From: a virus
Length of the DNA: 24,207 nucleotides
Strand: one strand, 5' to 3'
Virus record (IMG/VR): IMGVR_UViG_3300042470_000283
Span: 1 to 24,207 of that record
In this document: positions 6,408 through 14,973 of the stretch, in pieces
Position numbering within the stretch: position 1 is the first letter of the stretch
Layout: each line of letters starts with the position of its first letter
Translations under genes and position numbers: made by a program
The notes under the pieces: generated by a model
Databases searched by the model: none
Seen by the model: only the letters and a program-made list of their open reading frames with translations
What the model was told of the DNA's origin: nothing

Positions 6408-9084
6408 AGTTCTCATAAAGTATAAAGCCGATGCGGGCGACCTCGAAGCCACGGTTAACAAAATTAACGAGGTAAATAACGAGGCGGTTAAGTCGGCTCA
6501 AAAGGCTTCAGATAAGATAGCAACCGATTTTAAAAATGCAGGTAAAAGCATTGCAGCAGCGTTCTCGGGCAATGAAGTAAAGAAAGCTTTAGCAGAACAG
6601 AACAAGGCATTCGATGACTTAAATAAGAAAGGCGTTCCTCTTACTCGCGTATTGCGTGGGTTAAAAAATGAGCTTAATCAGTTAGAGGAATCAGGTCAAG
6701 GAGGTACAGAAGCTTTTAGAAAACTAACAGCAGAAGCTGCAAGGTTAGAAGACCAAATTGGAGATACAAGGGCGCGGGTTTCCAACTTGGCATCTGATAC
6801 ATTTAAGTTCGATGCAGCAGTTCAGGCTACGCAAGGGCTCGCGGCAGGCTTCGAAATTGCTCAAGGTGCTGCTGCATTATTTGGAACTGAAAACGAAGAT
6901 TTGCAACAAACGATTGCTAAAACAACGGCTGCCATAGCTATTGCAAACGGATTGCAACAGATAAGTGCATTGTTGTTAGAAGAAAGTAAAATAAAGACTT
7001 TCGCACTTGCAGCAGCGCAAACTGCATATAATGGAGTAATTGCATTAACAACTGGTGCATTAAAGGGGTTAAGGTTAGCATTAGCCGCAACAGGAGTAGG
7101 TACATTGATTGTTGCGCTTGGTGCGCTTGTAGCATATTGGGATGATATAAAGACAGCGATTACTGGTGTAAGTGAAGCACAAAGAGACCTTAATGCAACA
7201 AGTGAAAAGGTATTAAAGGTTGAGCAAGATAAACTTGCAGCAATAGGCGACCAAGATGAAGTCCTTAAATTGCAAGGAAAGACCGAGCGCGAGATATTGA
7301 ATTTGAAGGTTAAGCAATCTGAGCAAACTATTATTGCGCAACAAACTGCAATTAAAAATGCGCAGACCACATTAAAGCTGCAAATTGAAGCAGAGACAAA
7401 ATCATTTCAAACCTTGCGCAACATTGCTCGATTTGCGATTGAGGTCAATCTTGCTGTGCTTCGTGTTATAGCAGCGCCGTTAGATTTATTGATTTCAACA
7501 GCAAACGAGATTTCGGAAGCATTAGGGTTTGAAAAGATTAGTTCAACCATAAACGAGCAATTAAGCAAGCTTGCTGCTACTGGAGCTGAGACAGTATCTA
7601 AATTGGTATTTGACCCACAAGAGACTAAGGCATCAGGCGAAGCTGCATTACAAGAAAGCGAAAAGGCTTTAAAGGATTTACAAAATCAAAGAGCAGGTTT
7701 CTTAAATTCAATAAAAGACCTTGACCAAAAAGCTGCGGATGATGCAGCTGCAAAAGCAAAAGAGGCTGCCGATAAAGCAGATGCAATCGCAAAGAAATCA
7801 GCCGAAGACCAAAAAGCGGCGCGCCTTGCATTATTAGCTGCTGAACGTGAGGCATTCATTAATTCATTAGACCAACGTGAAAAGATATTAAACGATAGCA
7901 ACGACAAGATTGCAGAACTTGAAAAGAATTTCAGAGCTGCTAACTTTAAGGAGGGAAGCGATGAACAGATTCAGGCTCAAAACGCACTCAACGATACCAT
8001 TGCACAAATCAAAACAAATGCAAATAATCAAATAGCTGAGATTGATAAAAAGGCACTTGAAGATAGATTAGCAAAAGAAGCTGAAGCAAGAAGAGCTGCC
8101 GCCGAATCGTCTTTAAATACGCAAACAAATTTAATTAAGCAATTAGAGATTGAACAAGGTAGCTCATTAGAACGGCGCATTCAATTAATTAATTTAGAAG
8201 CTGAAGGGCGTAAGTTAGCGGCTACTAATAGCATTAAAGACGAAAAGGAGCGAGCCAGCGCCATTGAGTTAATCAATGCTGAATCGCAAAAGGCTATTCG
8301 CGAAGAGCAAAAGAAAACACGAGACGAACAGATTAATAATGCTTTAGAGATTGCAGAGCAAACGGCTGAATTATTCAGCGGCTTGTTAAACCTTTCAAAA
8401 GAACAATCACAGGCGCGAATCGAACAGATTAATCAACAAACCGAGGCTGAAATAGCGGCTATAAACCAAACGAGCCAAAGCGAAGTAGATAAGCAGCGCC
8501 AACGCGAGGCTGCACAATTAAGGTCAAGCCGTAAGATAGCAGCCGAAAAGTTGAAACAGGCTAAATTAGACCGAGCCGCTGCATTATTCGAAATAGGTAT
8601 TAATACAGCGATAGCCGTTAGTAAATCTATTGCCGCAAGCCCTACGACATTCGGTTTACCTTTTAGCGCCTTTGCTGTTGCACAAGGTTTAATCCAAGCT
8701 GGTTTAGTTTTATCGAAACCCTTACCTAAGTACAAGCGAGGCGGTATTGTAGGCGGTCGAAGCCACGAGGCTGGCGGTACAATTATCGAAGCCGAGCGCG
8801 GTGAGTTTGTTGTTAATCGCAATGCAGTAAGCCGCCACCGTAGCGAATTGGATGCGCTGAACACCTCGAGCGCAGCGTTTAAGCGTTTAATCGATGAGCG
8901 TTACGTTCGCCCTGCATTAAATTACTATATGGGCAAAAAGGAGCGCTCTATTAACGTCAATGCTTCACTGAATAGTAAATCTATGGAACGCGAAATAAAA
9001 GGCATGAGGCGCGACCTAAAGCGCAATAAAACGATAGTTAATTTTAACGGCAACGATTCGCGATATTCATGGCATCTGAATTAA
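6400..9084 (+). CDS. tmp: Tail tape measure protein (894 aa)
   Basis: The ATG at 6400 (MAEVLIKYKADAGDLEATVN) is chosen over an earlier in-frame ATG because tape measure proteins often begin this way. Residues 1-140 are helical and charged. A long hydrophobic region lies at about 200-250 (LALAATGVGTLIVALGALVA). Coiled coil rich in Ala, Glu, Gln and Lys spans about 430-740. The typical C-terminal Gly-rich motif GGIVGGRSHEAGGTIIEAE then GEFVVNRNA is near 781-810. It sets tail length. At the known ratio of about 0.15 nm per residue, a tail of roughly 130 nm is expected, so the phage is likely a siphovirus. Overlap with the next gene is 16 bases. Confidence 0.93.
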   Translation: MAEVLIKYKADAGDLEATVNKINEVNNEAVKSAQKASDKIATDFKNAGKSIAAAFSGNEVKKALAEQNKAFDDLNKKGVPLTRVLRGLKNELNQLEESGQGGTEAFRKLTAEAARLEDQIGDTRARVSNLASDTFKFDAAVQATQGLAAGFEIAQGAAALFGTENEDLQQTIAKTTAAIAIANGLQQISALLLEESKIKTFALAAAQTAYNGVIALTTGALKGLRLALAATGVGTLIVALGALVAYWDDIKTAITGVSEAQRDLNATSEKVLKVEQDKLAAIGDQDEVLKLQGKTEREILNLKVKQSEQTIIAQQTAIKNAQTTLKLQIEAETKSFQTLRNIARFAIEVNLAVLRVIAAPLDLLISTANEISEALGFEKISSTINEQLSKLAATGAETVSKLVFDPQETKASGEAALQESEKALKDLQNQRAGFLNSIKDLDQKAADDAAAKAKEAADKADAIAKKSAEDQKAARLALLAAEREAFINSLDQREKILNDSNDKIAELEKNFRAANFKEGSDEQIQAQNALNDTIAQIKTNANNQIAEIDKKALEDRLAKEAEARRAAAESSLNTQTNLIKQLEIEQGSSLERRIQLINLEAEGRKLAATNSIKDEKERASAIELINAESQKAIREEQKKTRDEQINNALEIAEQTAELFSGLLNLSKEQSQARIEQINQQTEAEIAAINQTSQSEVDKQRQREAAQLRSSRKIAAEKLKQAKLDRAAALFEIGINTAIAVSKSIAASPTTFGLPFSAFAVAQGLIQAGLVLSKPLPKYKRGGIVGGRSHEAGGTIIEAERGEFVVNRNAVSRHRSELDALNTSSAAFKRLIDERYVRPALNYYMGKKERSINVNASLNSKSMEREIKGMRRDLKRNKTIVNFNGNDSRYSWHLN

Positions 9085-11042
9085 AGTTTTTAATCGACGG
9101 CATCGACAGAGGGCAGCCGCTAAACCCCGAGGATTTCGGGATTAATATAACCGAGGACGATACCATAGGGGCGCGCATTGTGTCATTCGATAATGAGTTA
9201 ATCTTTGGCGGCGATGTGTTTGGATATCTTTACAATAAGTTAGCAACCTCAGGCTATTGTGAACTGGTGCGCGTTTCGGTTCAGTATCTATGCGATTCGG
9301 GAACTTGGGCGCAATTAGTAGACGGTTACATTATAGCAACCGAATCTAATTTTATTCTCGACCGATGTCAGGTAAAAACAAAGATTTACGATGAAACGTT
9401 TAGCACTAAGATAAATAATAACAAGAGCATCCCGTTTTCGATGCGGCTAACAACCTCAAAGAATGGCACTGCTATAACACCTCCTACATTAAGACGCTTA
9501 GACATTTACGACCCTTCGACTGGAAACTGGTATCCAAACCCGTCTTTGTGCTATGCAGTTTATGACGTTTTTACTCATTTAATAAATTGTATGAGCGACG
9601 GTTTAATCGATTTCGGTTCTAACTTATTCGCTTATTCAACTGGTACATTTAATGTACCTATTTATACGCAGGGTAACGTTTTGCGCACCCGTACTGATAT
9701 TGAAATGTTTGCGACTTTCGAGCAAGTTTATTTGTCGCTTAAACAGAAATTAAACTTAGGTATAGGTTTTGAAAAGCAACCGAATGGTCGCCCTTTATTG
9801 CGCATAGAACCGATTAGCTACTTTCAGCAATCGACCGCCTCGGTTAGTTTATATGACCAGCCCGAAATTGAAATGAAGTTCGATGTATCGCGGCTGTATG
9901 CTTCGGTAAACTTTGGCTCAGAGCCTTTCTTGTTTCCGAACGAATGTAATGGAGGCCAGGGCTATTGTACATTTCCACAGCCATCGTTTTTGGGTTTCCG
10001 GAATGAAACATTCGGCTTTGTAGGGGAGTGCAATACATCCAATGTACTTAACCTAAAAACAAGCGAAGTAATTTTTGACCATAATGTTATCGAAGATTTG
10101 TTAAGGTTTAACTCTCAGGATTACGAATTAAACCCTGTAATAATTCAATGCGATTATAATAACACCTTTGCTCCTAATTCATTTAATGCTCGCGTTTATA
10201 GCTTACCGGGACTTACTATTCCTTTTTATAATTTAAACTTTTCAAATCAAGGCGTATCGGCTAATTGGTTAAATGGGTTTCCTAATTCGTTGCAAGGTTT
10301 TTTTGATGCTTTTGATGAAACACTAACACCCTTTAACGCAAGTGTTTTAGTAACGCCTGTACAAGATTGGGAAATAGTAAATTCAATCTCAACTTCATTT
10401 AGTGAATATAACGGCGTTTTCCCAAACTGGAATAATGAATTTGTAGACGCAGGTAATAATTTAAATGGAGAATATTATTTAATTCCATTTAGTGGCATAT
10501 ACACCTTTAGCGCGAATTTTTATTGCGACCAAATTACTGGCGTGGCTGGCGATAGAACTTTAATAGCAATATTAAGACGATACAACGCTGACGGTTCAAC
10601 AATAATTCAAGAGGTTTTAGGCACGCCAGTAACAAGTGATGTAAATATATTAGTTAGCGTAAATGTTACGCTATACTGCAACCAAGGCGAAAGGATTTAT
10701 ACCGATGTTACTGGTGCTTCAACGGTTGGCAATATGTTTATGCGTATCCTTTCAGGTTTTTCAAATGCAACCTCATTTAGCGGCTTTGGTCAAAACTTTC
10801 AAAGCCCGAATTTACAGCCCGTAGATATTAACGACGTACAAGCCTACTTGTATAAGTTTAAACGCCCGTTAAGTATGGCTGAGATTAACGCGATTACAAG
10901 CGAAACATCGAAGCCTATTTTACTCGGGCGTAAAGACGATGCTTTAGCGGTACAGCCTACGTATATTAAAAATATTCAAATTGAATCAGTAATGCGCAAG
11001 GGCGCACAATTCGAACTACGTTCTAACAAACTTTTACCATGA
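9069..11042 (+). CDS. Distal tail / baseplate protein (657 aa)
   Basis: The gene comes directly after the tape measure gene, the usual place of the distal tail and baseplate hub proteins. The first 130 residues (ELKFLIDGIDRGQPLNPEDF, ARIVSFDNELIFGG, YCELVRVSVQYL) look like a beta-rich tail-ring domain. Residues 350-570 are Asn/Phe/Ser-rich and encoded by more AT-rich DNA, including ALTIP-type beta turns (SLPGLTIPFYNLNFSNQGV) and a possible sugar- or receptor-facing beta domain. The C-terminus (KPILLGRKDDALAVQPTYIK) closes the fold. I do not recognise an enzymatic motif. The stop is joined to the next start as ATGA. Confidence 0.7.
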   Translation: MASELKFLIDGIDRGQPLNPEDFGINITEDDTIGARIVSFDNELIFGGDVFGYLYNKLATSGYCELVRVSVQYLCDSGTWAQLVDGYIIATESNFILDRCQVKTKIYDETFSTKINNNKSIPFSMRLTTSKNGTAITPPTLRRLDIYDPSTGNWYPNPSLCYAVYDVFTHLINCMSDGLIDFGSNLFAYSTGTFNVPIYTQGNVLRTRTDIEMFATFEQVYLSLKQKLNLGIGFEKQPNGRPLLRIEPISYFQQSTASVSLYDQPEIEMKFDVSRLYASVNFGSEPFLFPNECNGGQGYCTFPQPSFLGFRNETFGFVGECNTSNVLNLKTSEVIFDHNVIEDLLRFNSQDYELNPVIIQCDYNNTFAPNSFNARVYSLPGLTIPFYNLNFSNQGVSANWLNGFPNSLQGFFDAFDETLTPFNASVLVTPVQDWEIVNSISTSFSEYNGVFPNWNNEFVDAGNNLNGEYYLIPFSGIYTFSANFYCDQITGVAGDRTLIAILRRYNADGSTIIQEVLGTPVTSDVNILVSVNVTLYCNQGERIYTDVTGASTVGNMFMRILSGFSNATSFSGFGQNFQSPNLQPVDINDVQAYLYKFKRPLSMAEINAITSETSKPILLGRKDDALAVQPTYIKNIQIESVMRKGAQFELRSNKLLP

Positions 11043-12691
11043 GTTACACATCGATACCAAACCAACCGATAATCTTTAACAGCGTATTGCCTGAAGCGTG
11101 CGAAGGGTGTAATAATCAATTCGCGCAGTTAGCCGATTTTAACGACCAGTTGTTTTGGCAACTTGAAACGGGCATTTGTGGAGAGCTTCAATTCGTTAGC
11201 GATACGCTTTCGGGCGATTGGACGCAAGCTGGCAGCGAGATAACTGGAACAGGTAACGCGGGTGGCTATATCCAAGGGTATGAGCGTTTCGATGTAGTGT
11301 TAAATTATAAGGTAACGGTAACGATTAGCACGTACAACAGCGGCACGTTGGTAGTAGGTATTTTCCCGAGCGGCTCGTTTCTTTATTTGAATGCACCGGG
11401 TACGCATACGATTTACCTCAACACACCCGATACAACCTCGGCGGGCTTGCTATTTTACTTTAATGGTTTAGCAGGCGATGAGTTCGACGGCGTGTTTAAT
11501 ATCGATAGCGTTGAGCCTATACCCTCGGGCGCGTTATTTGCTGGCTTGGTCGATTCTGAAACGTTAAGCGTGGTTGAGGTACTTGACCCAGTGCTTACGG
11601 TTAAAGACCAGTATTTAACGGCGGGCATAGACCTTTCAGATTATACAATCGATGCGGGCTGTTATCGGTTAGCCATTGCCGACTATTGTACCAATACGTG
11701 CGGGCAATATTTTATTTACAATCCTTACTTTAACGGCGACCCTTTATGCGTTGGTTGCCCACCAGTAGGCTGGACATCTAACCCGATAACGGGTAGCGAC
11801 GATTGGAACGTTGGAGGCGGTGAGGCGCAAATCGATTTAACGGTTTTAGGTAACGCAACTGAATTAATAAGCGTTACCGAATTGTGCGCTGATAAAGATT
11901 ATAACGTTACGATAGTTGTAGATTCAATCGTTAACGCACGTTTGCGCTTACAAGTGGACGGTCTTAATTATGGCACTGGAATTAATGCGGCTGGTACTTA
12001 TAACTTTTTAATTACGCCAACCACTACGGGCAATGTTAGTTTATTAGCTAACCAGTTCGGGGCTTCACTGGATGGAGAAGTAACCGTTAAACGAATAACG
12101 ATACGAGCCGATAAGAACTCGGCTACTTACGATAAGTACAGCGAGCTTATTCAAATAGGCGATTATTCCGACGATTGCCGATTTTTTAAGATTGAGGGTT
12201 GCAATGGCGAGAATCAATTCGGTTTAGCTTTTTATGGTACATCCTTTTTACCGGGCATACGTTTAGAGGGGCGTAGGTTTCAACCGCAATACGATACCGA
12301 TACCGATTTATTTAGGTATGCTTCGGGGCGTTGGAGCGCCAGTTATGTAGACCGTAGAAAAAAATTAAGTTACTATTTCGGGCGGTTGCCTGAGTACGTT
12401 TTAGATTTCCTTTCGATTGTTTTCTATTTCGATAATTGCTACATAAACGGCGATACGGTATTTCCAGCGGATAACGAGTTCCCGACTATTGAATACGATA
12501 ATGCCGATGATTTAGGGGCGTTAACAATCGACCTTTATAACAAGCGCGATAAGGTACGTAAGACGGTTTGTGTTGGTGTGGATGCCGACTGCTTACCATC
12601 AATACTCGATAACGATTCTGAGCCGTTTATTTTAACACAGGACAACGAAAGGATTACCACTCAAAACCTTGTTAATTTATATCAGGAATAA
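11039..12691 (+). CDS. Tail-tip protein with two carbohydrate-binding-like beta modules (550 aa)
   Basis: Two modules share the layout of galactose-binding-like beta sandwiches. The first is at about 55-160 (GDWTQAGSEITGTGNAGGYI, YKVTVTIS, GTHTIYLNT, DSVEPI). The second is at about 240-355 (GWTSNPITGSDDWNVGGGEA, DKDYNVTIVVD, GTYNFLITPTTTGNVSLLAN, TVKRITI). A C-terminal part from about 380 (FLPGIRLEGRRFQPQYDTDT, SYYFGRLPEYVLDFLSI) probably docks to the tail. Cys pairs occur in CEGCNNQ, NTCGQ and CVGCPP. By position and modules it is a receptor-contact candidate. This is inference from fold-like patterns. Confidence 0.68.
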   Translation: MSYTSIPNQPIIFNSVLPEACEGCNNQFAQLADFNDQLFWQLETGICGELQFVSDTLSGDWTQAGSEITGTGNAGGYIQGYERFDVVLNYKVTVTISTYNSGTLVVGIFPSGSFLYLNAPGTHTIYLNTPDTTSAGLLFYFNGLAGDEFDGVFNIDSVEPIPSGALFAGLVDSETLSVVEVLDPVLTVKDQYLTAGIDLSDYTIDAGCYRLAIADYCTNTCGQYFIYNPYFNGDPLCVGCPPVGWTSNPITGSDDWNVGGGEAQIDLTVLGNATELISVTELCADKDYNVTIVVDSIVNARLRLQVDGLNYGTGINAAGTYNFLITPTTTGNVSLLANQFGASLDGEVTVKRITIRADKNSATYDKYSELIQIGDYSDDCRFFKIEGCNGENQFGLAFYGTSFLPGIRLEGRRFQPQYDTDTDLFRYASGRWSASYVDRRKKLSYYFGRLPEYVLDFLSIVFYFDNCYINGDTVFPADNEFPTIEYDNADDLGALTIDLYNKRDKVRKTVCVGVDADCLPSILDNDSEPFILTQDNERITTQNLVNLYQE

Positions 12692-12695
12692 TTTG

Positions 12696-12785
12696 TAAAT
12701 TTGGGGAACATTTGAGCAATCCTTTTTAGGTGTACGGCTTACGACCTATCAAACCGAAGTCAAAACAATAAACACCTTTTAAATT
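12696..12785 (+). promoter_or_regulatory. Candidate promoter and leader of the tail tube gene
   Basis: TAAATTTG at 12696-12703 matches the Bacteroidota -7 element. A TTG at 12669-12671 lies 24 bases upstream, longer than the 19 bases seen at better promoters in this window. A leader of roughly 75 bases follows and ends in an A-rich stretch before the ATG at 12786. No other gene fits in this gap. Together with the hairpin after the gene, this makes the tail tube gene a separate transcription unit. Confidence 0.45.
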
Positions 12786-13325
12786 ATGGGATGCGTTTCC
12801 TATTGCGATTCAGCGTTACTCGAACATAATTTGGTGGACTGCAACGAGTATAAACTCGGCGGTGTTTCTGCGATTATCGTAGGGGCTTGTAATACAACTG
12901 TAGCCGACCCGTCGGATGCGGTAGAAATTCAGGCTTTACTCGATAGCGGAGAGGCTCGCATTATTGAGGACATTCGTTTTGCACTGCCAGCAGGTTCGCC
13001 CGTAACGGTAGACAGCCCGATTGGCTGCGGTACACCTATCCGCATTAATGAAGACCGCACAGCTACATTATACGATGCAAATGTAACCGATGAAAATAAC
13101 CTATTTTGGAACGACGTTAATAACCGTCGCGTTGGTTGGATTATGGCGTATATGTGCGACAGCGGTAAGATTATTTTTATCGACCCGCCTGTGGGCATTA
13201 CAACGAGCGCTAACTTTATTTTGCCTGAGCAGAATAACGAGTTACAGCGTTACGAAGTAACCTTTAGCTGGCGCGATAAAGATATTCCAACTCAATATAA
13301 TGCACCAGTTGGTATCTTCAGCTAA
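12786..13325 (+). CDS. Probable major tail tube protein (179 aa)
   Basis: Size fits siphovirus tail tube proteins (150-200 residues). The sequence is beta-rich with a long helix-like centre: KLGGVSAIIVGACNTTVAD, DAVEIQALLDSGEARIIEDI, RVGWIMAYMCDSGKIIFID, and a C-terminal strand YEVTFSWRDKDIP. The last part ('response to residues, then rotating strand') is typical of tube subunits that need an edge strand. It has its own leader and is followed by a strong terminator-like hairpin, as expected for a protein needed in hundreds of copies. No domain was recognised directly, so another abundant virion protein remains possible. Confidence 0.6.
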   Translation: MGCVSYCDSALLEHNLVDCNEYKLGGVSAIIVGACNTTVADPSDAVEIQALLDSGEARIIEDIRFALPAGSPVTVDSPIGCGTPIRINEDRTATLYDANVTDENNLFWNDVNNRRVGWIMAYMCDSGKIIFIDPPVGITTSANFILPEQNNELQRYEVTFSWRDKDIPTQYNAPVGIFS

Positions 13326-14268
13326 TCAGTCTAAAGAACAAAAGCACACCTCGGCAAATGTCGGGGTTGTGCTTTTTGCGTTCGGTAAACCGCACTATTA
13401 CGGCGCGGCTTATAATTTAGCGTTTAGTATTAAACGATTCAATAGCGGGCTTAAAATAGCCTTATTCGTTGACGATATAAGCAAGGTACACGGCTATGCT
13501 AACGGGCTTGCTGATTACGTCGATTCAATTAATCAAATTAACCTTAATAATTTAGTTACGGGCGGTAAGTTAGACCCGGGCAAATTAAAGGTTAACCTCT
13601 ATGAATACATACCTTTTGACCATAACATTTACCTTGACGTTGATGCCGTAGCGCTCAAAGATATTGAGCCTATGATTAACGAATTGATTAACGCGGGTAA
13701 AGATTACATAAGCCATACGGTCGGCTATCATACCATTAAGCAAGGGCGGGCAATACCGTCAATGCAATGGGCTTGGGCTGATGACATTTGGCAGCATTTC
13801 GAATTAAGCGAAACGGCGGTTTTACCCGCGATTAATAGCTCGATTCAATACATTCGTAAGGGTGAGACAGCCGAGCGTTTATACGCGACTGCTAAACTCT
13901 ATTACGAAAATAACCAGCTACCCATTCAGAAGCTACGAATGAAATGGGGCGGCGGGCAACCTGATGAGCTTTATATGAACGCTGCTTTAGCTAAATTAGG
14001 TTTAGACCCTGCGATTATTCCAGTAGGTCAAACCGAGGGCAGCGAAAACGGGTTTATTCATTTTGCAATGCAACGCCGCTTAACGTTTGAACAAATAACC
14101 GAGCGTTATTATTTACAATCGTATTACGGCGGTCAGGGTTTTACACCGATATTTTACATTGAATGGCTCGACCGAGTTTTGAAAAAATGGTTTGCCGAAA
14201 GTGGTAAGCAACACATACATTTTATAAACCGAATAATTTCGAACAAATATGCCGGAAACAAAAAGTAA
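13300..14268 (+). CDS. Glycosyltransferase, GT-A-like (322 aa)
   Basis: The first Rossmann strand (VGVVLFAFGKPHYYGAAYN) begins at about residue 21. The nucleotide-sugar site is visible as NIYLDVDAVALKD near 110-118, a DxD-type motif for the metal and sugar nucleotide. WGGGQPDELYMNAALAKLG near 225 resembles the acceptor-side motif of GT8-like phage and bacterial enzymes. The product is probably a soluble sugar transferase acting on phage DNA, virion protein or host surface; sequence does not say which. The only upstream ATG (13300) overlaps the tube gene by 26 bases and lies before a terminator-like hairpin, so expression is probably lower than that of the tube. Confidence 0.82.
   Translation: MHQLVSSANQSKEQKHTSANVGVVLFAFGKPHYYGAAYNLAFSIKRFNSGLKIALFVDDISKVHGYANGLADYVDSINQINLNNLVTGGKLDPGKLKVNLYEYIPFDHNIYLDVDAVALKDIEPMINELINAGKDYISHTVGYHTIKQGRAIPSMQWAWADDIWQHFELSETAVLPAINSSIQYIRKGETAERLYATAKLYYENNQLPIQKLRMKWGGGQPDELYMNAALAKLGLDPAIIPVGQTEGSENGFIHFAMQRRLTFEQITERYYLQSYYGGQGFTPIFYIEWLDRVLKKWFAESGKQHIHFINRIISNKYAGNKK
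13340..13377 (+). terminator. Strong rho-independent terminator-like hairpin inside the 5' end of the glycosyltransferase gene
   Basis: The left arm 13340-13353 (AAAAGCACACCTCG) pairs with 13362-13376, giving 14 pairs including one G-T pair and one bulged T. The loop is 8 bases and the right arm ends in five T. It sits 15 bases after the tail tube stop codon but within codons 14-26 of the overlapping glycosyltransferase frame, so it may act as a partial terminator that separates high tube from low transferase expression. Confidence 0.78.
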
Positions 14269-14899
14269 AAAGGCGCTTAAGCCAAAAGCCGAAGCCCCTA
14301 CCGAGCCAAAGCCTAAAAAACAAAAGGCGGCTAAAACTGAATACGCCTACGCGCTTGAGCCGCTACCTGAAAAGGAACTCGTTACAACTAAAACATTTAA
14401 TGAGCAACCTCGCCACGGCTGGAATAGTGAGCCTGACGTATGCGAATTTATCGGGGCATTAATTAAGATGCACGGCGCTAAAGCTGTTTTAGAGGTTGGC
14501 GTTTTCGAGGGCGAAACGGCTGTTAAAATGATTGATGCTTTACCGCAGGGCGGCTATTATGCTGGCATTGATATTAACGACCATCGCAAACATACGTTAG
14601 AGCGTGGCGGTGTAGCGGTCGATTTCATTTTAGGCGAATCGATTAAGGTAATGAAAGGGATGCCAGCCAATCATTTCGATTTTATCTTTGTGGATGGCGA
14701 CCATTCATGGGCAAATATTTTACCCGAGTTCAAAGAGATTGAGCGCGTAATCGCAAAGGGTGGCATTATTGCTTATCACGATTCAATTCATTTGCCTGAT
14801 GTAAAAGAATTAATGCGCTACGCAAACCATTACAAGTATAACGTAGTTACGCTCAACACTTCCGAGGGGCGTGGCTTATCAATATTACAAAGATTATGA
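14249..14899 (+). CDS. Class I SAM-dependent methyltransferase (216 aa)
   Basis: The first 35 residues are Lys/Pro/Glu-rich and probably disordered. The Rossmann core has motif I AVLEVGVFEGETAVKM near 80-94, the acidic end of strand 2 (YYAGIDINDH), motif IV-like FDFIFVDGDHSWA near 143-155, and GGIIAYHDSIH. The arrangement matches the Methyltransf_24 group, whose members methylate sugars or small molecules such as glycan components. It overlaps the glycosyltransferase gene by 20 bases, so a joint glycan-modifying path is likely (inference). The stop overlaps the next start as ATGA. Confidence 0.85.
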   Translation: MPETKSKKALKPKAEAPTEPKPKKQKAAKTEYAYALEPLPEKELVTTKTFNEQPRHGWNSEPDVCEFIGALIKMHGAKAVLEVGVFEGETAVKMIDALPQGGYYAGIDINDHRKHTLERGGVAVDFILGESIKVMKGMPANHFDFIFVDGDHSWANILPEFKEIERVIAKGGIIAYHDSIHLPDVKELMRYANHYKYNVVTLNTSEGRGLSILQRL

Positions 14900-14973
14900 A
14901 ACCAACTTTTTGCCGTTCTAAGTCGTGCGGCTCGCACGTAATCGTTAAACCAACAACTAAAGCCGTAGCATAA
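14896..14973 (+). CDS. Microprotein, Lys/Cys-containing (25 aa)
   Basis: The frame starts in ATGA with the methyltransferase stop and ends as TAATG with the portal start. It thus bridges the gap exactly, the arrangement seen for real genes throughout this phage. The product (MKPTFCRSKSCGSHVIVKP) has two Cys close together and a basic character. Function is unknown. A translational-coupling leader for the portal gene is an alternative explanation. Confidence 0.45.
   Translation: MKPTFCRSKSCGSHVIVKPTTKAVA

Noticed and set aside
6861-7370. 169-codon open frame on the minus strand
   Set aside because: It lies entirely inside the tape measure gene, is Ala/Val/Cys-rich in a way expected from the antisense of Ala/Gln codons, and has no promoter or coupled neighbour.
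8433-8864. 143-codon open frame on the minus strand
   Set aside because: Antisense of the conserved tape measure C-terminus; no minus-strand gene or promoter context anywhere in the window.
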